Part shown: positions 30,508 to 35,921 of the stretch, piece after piece
Layout: each line of letters starts with the position of its first letter
How positions within the stretch are numbered: the first letter of the stretch is position 1
DNA from: an uncultured Lachnospiraceae bacterium
GTDB lineage: Bacteria > Bacillota > Clostridia > Lachnospirales > Lachnospiraceae
DNA: 35,921 nt
Assembly: GCA_910579275.1 (NCBI GenBank)
Contig: CAJTTO010000043.1
Span: 1-35,921 of the forward strand
Reading direction: 5' to 3'
Notes under the pieces: generated by a model
Databases searched by the model: none
The model's input: the letters and a program-made list of their open reading frames with translations, nothing else
Told to the model about the DNA's origin: nothing
Made by a program: the position numbers and the translations under genes

Positions 30508-32475
30508 TTAGATTACCCTGACACGTGTGTCAGGTGCCAGCCGCTTAAATATTTCACATACATTAATCTTTGCCGGACTGTCTGCAAAACTGCAGTCGCG
30601 GAATACCGCGCGAGCCGGCCGTCTGCGTGCGATACTTTCCATCACGTCATCGGATACGTCCTCATCAAAGCACGCAATTAAATCCCCATCATTATAGTTA
30701 TGTACGGTACATCCCGACATTTCCTCTGAACAATATGGCAGAGACAACGCAAGTCCCCACTCCAAAAGACATCCAAACAGCAAATCCAGATCATTTCTGT
30801 CTTCTTTAATGTTGGATTCAAGCATTGCGAGCATTCCCTGCGCGTACTCCTCCGCGGAATAATAGACCTCTTTCATATTCGAGTCGTCTACCCGAAATAC
30901 GCGAAATCCATCATCTATTTTTGCATTCATCTCTTTTTTAATAAGCTCCCCAGCCCTTCTGATTCTGTCCTTTCCGATCTGACAAATGTTTTGGTATCCC
31001 TGCAGAAACGCTTCTGATTTTTCCGGAATCGTCTCCGGAACCTGAACCATAATAAACTTTCTGTCGCCCCCATCCTCTGCATTTGCCTGCATGACTGCAT
31101 GCGCCACTGTCGCAGAGCCGGAAAAGAAATCAAGAATAATATCCCCCGCTCGGGTAAATGACTGGATATGTTCCTTGCAAATGCTTACTACTTTAGGCGT
31201 ATCAAAAGGAATTTTCATTTGTGACAGCATGTCAGTATCGCTGCCGCCATAGTATAAGAGCGACGGAATATTCTCATACATGTTATCTTTCAGCAAATAC
31301 TTGCTGTTTGGGATTGTCGTTTCATCCGCTCCAAACAAAATGCGTCCTTCTTCCATCATTTTTTTCATTGTGGATGAGGGATTGCGCCACCCTCTCTCCG
31401 GCACGGGGCACGGCTTTTTCGTGATTGGATGTACCAATGGAATAAAATAATCATCCGGTGCTTTTTTCTTGTTTGGCCATGCCATAGATACCGGACGATA
31501 CACATTTCCTTTATCATCAATTTTGTTATATGCTTTCTCTCCGCCGCTAAAATCGTTCTGCGTTCTCATCCACGCCGCAAATTCATTGTTGGCATCCTCC
31601 AGCGCATAATCCTGCCCAACCTTTGCGTACAACTGTGCAGCTTTTTTTAATATCGTGTCTGCATTTTTTTTCGGCCGCTGCATCTTGCATTTTTTTGTAA
31701 ACACAGACTTATTTTTTGCATATGCAACAATATATTCATGCTGGCAGGAAATGCCCTGCGCATCGCCTTTTGGATTTCTTTTATCCCACACAATCGTCCC
31801 TAAATCATTCGGTTCGCCAAAGACTTCTGCGCATATTTTCTGCAAATTACTGATTTCATTCTCATCCATATTGATGAGGATTACTCCGTCCTCTGTCAGT
31901 AAATTTCTTGCCAGCATGAATCTCGAATAAATCATTGAGCACCAGTCCGAGTGATATTTGCCAGCAGTCTCACTATTTTCCCTGCGAAAGTTCACATTTC
32001 CGTCCGCATCAAAGTACCCTGTTCCGTTCGCATATTCTTCATTGTCCATAATGAATGCGTCCGGATATACAAAATCGTGTCCTGTATTGTATGGCGGATC
32101 TATATAGATGAGTTTCACTGCACAAAGGTAGCTTTCCTGCAACAATTTCAGCGTGTCTAAATTATCGCCTTCAATATATATATTTCCTGTTGAATCCCAT
32201 TCCTTGCTTTCCGCAATATCAGGTCTTAATGTCTTTCGAATCGGTCTATTTGCTTCGACAATCGCCGCCTTTTTTCCCACCCAGGTAAATTCATAAGATT
32301 CATCTCCGGGCAAAACAGTGTCTTGCAGCATCTGCTGCAGCATCTCCATGTTTACGGAAAGCTTACGGTTTCCATGTGCGTCCGCACACTCGGTGACACA
32401 ATTTGGAAATACTTTTCCAAGCAAAGCGATATTATGAGAAACCATATCTGCCGACTCCATTCTCATCTTCTCCAT
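30508..32475 (-). CDS. mod: type III DNA methyltransferase, Mod subunit (adenine-N6, beta class)
   Basis: A 655-residue site-specific methylase that also gives the system its target recognition. Motif IV DPPYNTGHDF (about 126-135) precedes motif I DFFSGSATVAHAV (about 449-461), the order of beta-class enzymes. The region between, about 230-440, holds the target-recognition part that decides the sequence specificity; the target cannot be read from it. Motif IV is preceded by YIEGDNLDTLKLL, typical of Mod proteins. Start: ATG 7 bases after GGAGG. It is the first gene of a two-gene mod-res operon flanked by unrelated genes, with no tandem-repeat tract suggesting phase variation. Confidence 0.95.
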   Translation of the reverse strand: MEKMRMESADMVSHNIALLGKVFPNCVTECADAHGNRKLSVNMEMLQQMLQDTVLPGDESYEFTWVGKKAAIVEANRPIRKTLRPDIAESKEWDSTGNIYIEGDNLDTLKLLQESYLCAVKLIYIDPPYNTGHDFVYPDAFIMDNEEYANGTGYFDADGNVNFRRENSETAGKYHSDWCSMIYSRFMLARNLLTEDGVILINMDENEISNLQKICAEVFGEPNDLGTIVWDKRNPKGDAQGISCQHEYIVAYAKNKSVFTKKCKMQRPKKNADTILKKAAQLYAKVGQDYALEDANNEFAAWMRTQNDFSGGEKAYNKIDDKGNVYRPVSMAWPNKKKAPDDYFIPLVHPITKKPCPVPERGWRNPSSTMKKMMEEGRILFGADETTIPNSKYLLKDNMYENIPSLLYYGGSDTDMLSQMKIPFDTPKVVSICKEHIQSFTRAGDIILDFFSGSATVAHAVMQANAEDGGDRKFIMVQVPETIPEKSEAFLQGYQNICQIGKDRIRRAGELIKKEMNAKIDDGFRVFRVDDSNMKEVYYSAEEYAQGMLAMLESNIKEDRNDLDLLFGCLLEWGLALSLPYCSEEMSGCTVHNYNDGDLIACFDEDVSDDVMESIARRRPARAVFRDCSFADSPAKINVCEIFKRLAPDTRVRVI

Positions 32476-32628
32476 ATTCAGTCCTCCATGGTCGTTTCCG
32501 GTTCTGCAAATTGTTGTATCGTCCTGAACCCTAAAAATTTACATCTTGACTGGCTTCTATGTATAATAATTCATTCTATCACCTCTGCTGCATCTTCCGC
32601 GCTCACTTTTCTAATCGTCTTTTTACTG

Positions 32629-32866
32629 TTATACCTGTGCATGCTTTAACCACATTTCATCTTCCATTTTTACAAATCCATATTTCTCATACAGTGGTCG
32701 TCCCATGTCCGTTGCCTCCAACGCAATCTGTGACACCCCTTGCTCCTGCGCTTCCTTTACCAGCAAGTCCAATGTCCGAAAGGCGATGCCCTGCTTTCCC
32801 TGCTAATTTTCAGCAATAAATGCATATCTGTTCCCAATGCACTGCTCGCTGTATTTTTGCCCTATC
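32629..32866 (-). pseudogene. GNAT acetyltransferase remnant
   Basis: Translating this minus-strand stretch in one frame gives QKYSEQCIGNRYAFIAEN, then an in-frame TAG (32805-32803), then QGKQGIAFRTLDLLVKEA and, near the end, GRPLYEKYGFVKMEDEMWLK, with TAA at 32631-32629. This is the C-terminal half of a GNAT-type N-acetyltransferase (acetyl-CoA loop QGKQGIA, YEKYGF end motif). The N-terminal half is missing and a second stop lies at 32867-32869. A hairpin, GGCAGGTAGTC/GACTGCCTGCC, follows near 32874-32901. The rest of the 463-base gap to 32938 holds no gene. Confidence 0.8.
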
Positions 32867-32938
32867 TACTAATGGCAGGTAGTCCTTTATGACTGCCTGC
32901 CACATCACATACGAATATAAAAAGCGTCCGCACAATTC

Positions 32939-33958
32939 CTATGCATTTGCACATAAAATACTCTCTACTTCTGCAAACTCTTCTTCGGTATAACCGCAGG
33001 ACATAATTTGAGCCTTTGTCAAATCAGCCTGAATCATCCGCTGGATAGCATTAAGCCGCTCTTTTTCAATTCCTTTTTCAATTCCTTTTTCAATTCCTTT
33101 TTCAACTCCCTTTTCAATTCCTTCTGCAATTCCCTTTTCAAGTCCTTCCTTATAACTCATTTCCATAATAGCTTCCGACCAATTGCACATAGTCTGCATC
33201 CTCCCTTCCAGTTCGGTTGTCATTACCATTCCATATTTCTCTGTAAGTATACATTTCTTTTCTTCCACGCTCGACTTGGAAAGCAGCTTTTCCAGCATTG
33301 AAATCAGTATATTTTGGGAATCTTTTATGTTTTCCCCGCTTCTTACATTGATAACGATGCCCCGCATCAAGTCTATGTCATATGGTTTTCTCTTATTTCC
33401 ATAAACAGTATTTGTGTCAAGATATATTTCCTCAATGGAGTCACCGTCCTCACTATTATCCAGACATAGCCAAATACTTCGGACTTTCTTTAAACTATCG
33501 TAATCACTATGGTAAAATTCGGTTTGTTTCTGTGCAGAAATCATCCTAGCAAGATAAAATATGATTCTATTTTCCAAATGATACCCTAATTTACCGGGGT
33601 TTGAAGATCTTTGTGCCTCCAAATTAATCAAAAATTTCATTTCCGTTTCCCTATGATATGCCGTAAAACGGATATCAAAGAAAATTTTTCCCTCTCCGGG
33701 AATATTGTCTTCCGTACCGGAGATGTTTACGCGTCCCATGTTTGAAAGCCCTGCATCCAGTGGTCTTGTTCCGATTTCAATGTCCTCTCCAATACTGGTC
33801 ATAATATCCTCGATCGGTATCTCTTTAAATTCCTGAACGGCATATTTTAAAATCCATGCCAGTATTTGCTTATCTGCAAGCAGGAATTTTACATTTGCGT
33901 CATAGGAGCTTGAGCCATATGTTGCCTCAACTGCATGTGCTAAGTTAGTGTCTGCCAT
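32939..33958 (-). CDS. PD-(D/E)XK nuclease family transposase / Rpn-type protein
   Basis: A 339-residue protein of the PDDEXK_2 (Rpn-like) family. Nuclease-like residues are the Asp in IFFDIRFTAY and Glu-x-Gln in FLINLEAQRS, followed by GYHLENRIIFYLARMISAQ, which is the family hallmark. The middle has IWLCLDNSEDGD. The C-terminus contains a run of EKGI/EKGV repeats built on 12-bp DNA units, then a helical tail. Start: ATG at 33958, 6 bases after AAAGGA; an in-frame upstream start at 34006 lacks such a site. Rpn proteins promote recombination and often vary in copy number; this one is alone, next to gene fragments. Confidence 0.9.
   Translation of the reverse strand: MADTNLAHAVEATYGSSSYDANVKFLLADKQILAWILKYAVQEFKEIPIEDIMTSIGEDIEIGTRPLDAGLSNMGRVNISGTEDNIPGEGKIFFDIRFTAYHRETEMKFLINLEAQRSSNPGKLGYHLENRIIFYLARMISAQKQTEFYHSDYDSLKKVRSIWLCLDNSEDGDSIEEIYLDTNTVYGNKRKPYDIDLMRGIVINVRSGENIKDSQNILISMLEKLLSKSSVEEKKCILTEKYGMVMTTELEGRMQTMCNWSEAIMEMSYKEGLEKGIAEGIEKGVEKGIEKGIEKGIEKERLNAIQRMIQADLTKAQIMSCGYTEEEFAEVESILCANA
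33061..33144. repeat. 12-bp tandem repeats inside the Rpn-like gene
   Basis: Seven units of about 12 bases, plus-strand form CTTTTTCAATTC; the first three (33061-33096) are identical and the rest vary by one to three bases. They encode the EKGIEKGI segment. Unit length is a multiple of three, so copy changes would lengthen or shorten the protein without a frameshift. Confidence 0.85.
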
Positions 33959-34166
33959 TTCTATTCCTTTCCTATGTGTATGTTTGTCAAAGCAAGATTT
34001 CCTCAAATGGTAGAAATTCCTGTTGTACTGTCTATATTATACTTGAATTGCGCGATAATATCAATGGTTCTGGATTGCAAAAGATGATTGCGGTATTATT
34101 AACGCCAAACAATTTTCCCTGCAAATCTGTCCGAATTTTCTCCATAATCCATCATATAGATTTCTG

Positions 34167-34931
34167 CTATGATAAATATCTGCTTATATCATTTTGTTCA
34201 ATAACTTTTTTACCCAATAATGTGATTGCCTGTTTTGGACATTTACTAATGCAGCGATAGCACATTGTACATTTATCTCCTGATACAGCACTTCCATTTT
34301 TCACTGCAAGGTTCCTCATAGGACATAACTTTTCGCACAAACCGCAGCCAATACATTTTTGTGAATTGATTTTTATTTTATCTGTATACGTTTGGGTTTT
34401 CCAAAAAAAGTATAGCCTTTGTCCAAACAGTCCTGCCAAATGATATACAATTCCCAATCCCTCTTGTGGTGGTTTTCCGTTTTTCATATCGTGTACAGAT
34501 TTACATATTTTTTCCTCTGCTTTCATTATAATCCTTTTGTTTTCTTCAAAGCTGCGTTTTAAAACTCTCTCATCACAAATACTATCCGGCATTCTTAAAT
34601 GCAGTCCACCCACTATCGTAGCACCATACTTCTTTAACAGCCGTGCTAATATCCCTGCGCCGTCGCCGCTGAAAATCCCCATTGTGGCAATTATAAAAAT
34701 GTTTTTTTCTTTCCAGATATGCCGATTATGAACAATATAATCTCGCAGTATTTTAGGAATATTACTATATTGTACCGGATAGCCTATCACGATTTCATTG
34801 TCAATTTTTATTTGCTCCAAGGTTTCGTCGTTTTCAATAGAAAATGAATTATTGCTACGGTCATACTCTTTCAAGAATCTATCAACGCAAAACTTTGTAT
34901 TTCCTGTACCACTAAAATATAATCCTGTCAA
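34167..34931 (-). CDS. EFR1-type flavodoxin/ferredoxin fusion protein
   Basis: A 254-residue protein. The N-terminus YFSGTGNTKFCVDRF is the FMN phosphate loop of a flavodoxin-like domain (GYPVQYSNIPKIL and ATMGIFSGDGAG follow). The C-terminus carries two 4Fe-4S clusters, CIGCGLCEKLCP and CTMCYRCISKCP. This order is what NCBI calls EFR1 family ferredoxin; the electron partners are unknown. The only plausible start is a TTG at 34931: no ATG lies between it and the upstream stop, GGTG is 5 bases before, and a TATAAT promoter element is about 27 bases upstream. AT-rich codon use fits an acquired region. Confidence 0.88.
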   Translation of the reverse strand: MTGLYFSGTGNTKFCVDRFLKEYDRSNNSFSIENDETLEQIKIDNEIVIGYPVQYSNIPKILRDYIVHNRHIWKEKNIFIIATMGIFSGDGAGILARLLKKYGATIVGGLHLRMPDSICDERVLKRSFEENKRIIMKAEEKICKSVHDMKNGKPPQEGLGIVYHLAGLFGQRLYFFWKTQTYTDKIKINSQKCIGCGLCEKLCPMRNLAVKNGSAVSGDKCTMCYRCISKCPKQAITLLGKKVIEQNDISRYLS

Positions 34932-34957
34932 TGTATCACCAACTTCCGTTTTTTTTG

Positions 34958-34963
34958 ATTATA
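34958..34963 (-). promoter_or_regulatory. -10 element of the EFR1-type gene
   Basis: TATAAT on the minus strand, preceded by TGT (extended -10-like). The leader before the TTG start would be about 20 bases. Confidence 0.45.
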
Positions 34964-35121
34964 ACACCCCCTCTTCCCCTTTACCATAAAAATATAGGGC
35001 ATCGTAGCCGCCATTTTTATTATCGTTTCAACGACTGTCCCGATGTGATAAAATTAAGCCAAGCACGAAAAACACAAAAATCGAAAATACGCGTTAACGC
35101 TTGCCATACGGAGGAAATCCC

Positions 35122-35209
35122 ATGAAAAATTTCAAGCGAGAAAATTTATTGTTTTCAGTGCGAAAATTTTCCTTGTGAAAGATATGAGCACATAGACGAA
35201 TTTGATTCT
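35122..35209 (+). pseudogene. DUF3795 protein remnant with internal deletion
   Basis: GGAGG and 7 bases precede an ATG that starts MKNFKRENLLFS, the N-terminus I know from DUF3795 proteins. The frame then stops after 18 codons, but a shifted frame continues as FPCERYEHIDEFDS, which matches a later part of the same family (PCEKYE..DEFDSF). The Cys-rich middle of about 40 residues is gone. So this is a decayed gene with a deletion. The 304-base gap 34932-35235 contains nothing else recognisable. Confidence 0.65.
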
Positions 35210-35235
35210 CCCCCCAGTGTTGTTCCTTTTCGCAA

Positions 35236-35535
35236 TTACAGCAAGTAATTATTTTCCCGATTTGCAATCTGTAAACCGACTAATTTGTAGGTTGCATACC
35301 CTCCCATAACCAGCGGCTCTGCTTTACAGATTTCTTCTGCTTCTTCGCGGCTCTCTGTTTTTAGGATATACATACCTGCCATTCCCGGATAACCTTTAAA
35401 GACACCGCAGATTTCCAGCTTTCCCTCATCGTCCAGCTTTCTTATGTTCTCAACGTGTTCCATAACTACCTGTTTTGTCATTTTATTATAGGTCTTGCTT
35501 TTCTCAATCATCATCATGTACATCAATTTTTCCAT
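35236..35535 (-). CDS. YciI-like protein
   Basis: A 99-residue protein with the YCII-related ferredoxin-like fold: HVENIRKLDDEGKLEICGVF in the first half and GMYILKTESREEAEEICKAEP in the second, where family members have a conserved Asp/His pair near the first strand (here HVENI carries the His). Functions vary among family members and are mostly unknown. Start: ATG 8 bases after AAAGGAG. It is isolated among fragments; no partner is suggested. Confidence 0.85.
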   Translation of the reverse strand: MEKLMYMMMIEKSKTYNKMTKQVVMEHVENIRKLDDEGKLEICGVFKGYPGMAGMYILKTESREEAEEICKAEPLVMGGYATYKLVGLQIANRENNYLL

Positions 35536-35660
35536 ACGATTTTCTCCTTTCCATTCTATGGGGATTCACTGAGGGTATTATACTATATTTATCCGGCAAT
35601 AGCAATCTGTCTGTCATTTTCCGGAAGCAAATTTGCAGATATCATTTCTCATTGTTAGGT

Positions 35661-35723
35661 GGCGAAACTTTAGCCGATTGGGAATTAGGTTATGTTACTT
35701 CAAAGCCATATTATGGGCGGTAA
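35661..35723 (+). pseudogene. DJ-1/PfpI (type 1 glutamine amidotransferase-like) fragment
   Basis: A short frame reads GETLADWELGYVTSKPYYG, then TAA. It resembles the N-terminal FDTMADWELGYVTAE stretch of DJ-1/PfpI family proteins; the rest of the gene is missing. No start codon or ribosome site fits, so this is a relic. Confidence 0.5.
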
Positions 35724-35834
35724 AGAAACAGGCAACCGAAATTACACAAGGGAAATTTGCTGTTTTTCTGAATATGTTAAAATGCGTTGCTTGTAGCAAC
35801 GGGCAGTTTAGCATACAATAACGGTAACTAGGTA

Positions 35835-35855
35835 ATTGCGAAACAAGTTCGCAAT
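35835..35855. repeat. perfect hairpin near the window end
   Basis: ATTGCGAA (35835-35842), loop ACAAG, TTCGCAAT (35848-35855). No T tract follows. The 386 bases from 35536 to the end otherwise hold only the PfpI fragment, a terminator and a DnaA box. Confidence 0.5.
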
Positions 35856-35871
35856 CTTAATTCCAGCAGGG

Positions 35872-35896
35872 AAAAAATCCGGTCATGCCGGATTTT
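35872..35896. terminator. terminator-like hairpin
   Basis: A tract, AAAATCCGG (35874-35882), loop TCATG, CCGGATTTT (35888-35896). Symmetrical tracts allow use on either strand; the gene it belongs to is likely outside the window to the right. Confidence 0.6.
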
Positions 35897-35907
35897 CAGG
35901 TGGCGGA

Positions 35908-35916
35908 TGTGGATAA
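35908..35916 (-). promoter_or_regulatory. perfect DnaA box at the window edge
   Basis: TGTGGATAA, that is TTATCCACA on the minus strand. Whether it belongs to another cluster cannot be seen because the window ends five bases later. Confidence 0.5.
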
Positions 35917-35921
35917 CCGGA

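Noticed and set aside
33061..33144. CRISPR array
   Set aside because: Units are only 12 bp, abut without spacers and lie in frame inside a coding gene.

Overview
The window looks like a chromosomal segment of a spore-forming, anaerobic Clostridia, most likely Lachnospiraceae. The main reasons are spoVT and spoVG, a paired glgC/glgD, a DnaD-type primosome protein next to a DnaI-type helicase loader, several Lachnospiraceae-type hypothetical genes and purine-rich Shine-Dalgarno sites throughout. No rRNA, tRNA, CRISPR array or intact insertion sequence was found. Most genes lie on the minus strand.

Layout. 0-2 kb: a conserved small gene and a hemolysin III-type membrane protein on the plus strand, facing spoVT, which has a sigma-G-like promoter. 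2-4.4 kb: mgtE behind a long attenuator-like leader, then a HAD phosphatase. 4.4-6.7 kb: a two-gene cassette (DUF4391-like plus DUF2791/BrxD-like ATPase) that resembles part of a phage-defence system. 6.8-12.6 kb: a ferredoxin-type aldo/keto reductase, mfd, pth and a small Cys-rich protein. 12.7-13.0 kb: a compact inverted-repeat element with a tiny hydrophobic ORF and a convergent antisense promoter, resembling a type I toxin-antitoxin unit. 13.0-17.3 kb: a secreted LysM protein, spoVG, and the glycogen genes glgC-glgD with two hairpins between them. 17.7-22.8 kb, plus strand: murC, a dense DnaA-box cluster, then dnaD, dnaI and prs. 22.8-27.3 kb: galE, a second DnaA-box cluster, a DUF3887-type membrane protein, a cytoplasmic-looking Cu/Zn SOD, a cytidylate-kinase-like protein and a coiled-coil protein. 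27.4-32.5 kb: a complete type III restriction-modification pair. 32.6-35.9 kb: an AT-rich accessory tail with a PD-(D/E)XK (Rpn/transposase-type) protein, an EFR1 flavodoxin/ferredoxin protein, a YciI-like protein and three gene fragments (GNAT, DUF3795, DJ-1/PfpI).

Gene relationships. The order spoVT - mfd - pth - spoVG - (nucleotidyltransferase genes) - prs echoes the origin-proximal Bacillus order spoVG-gcaD-prs-ctc-pth-fin-mfd-spoVT, read backwards and expanded by insertions. The DnaA-box cluster sits directly upstream of the dnaD-dnaI promoter and could couple helicase loading to DnaA activity. Candidates for under-described biology are the mgtE leader, the DUF4391/DUF2791 pair, the 12.8 kb inverted-repeat toxin-like element and the two DnaA-box clusters. 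All functional statements rest on reading motifs by eye; no database search was possible.
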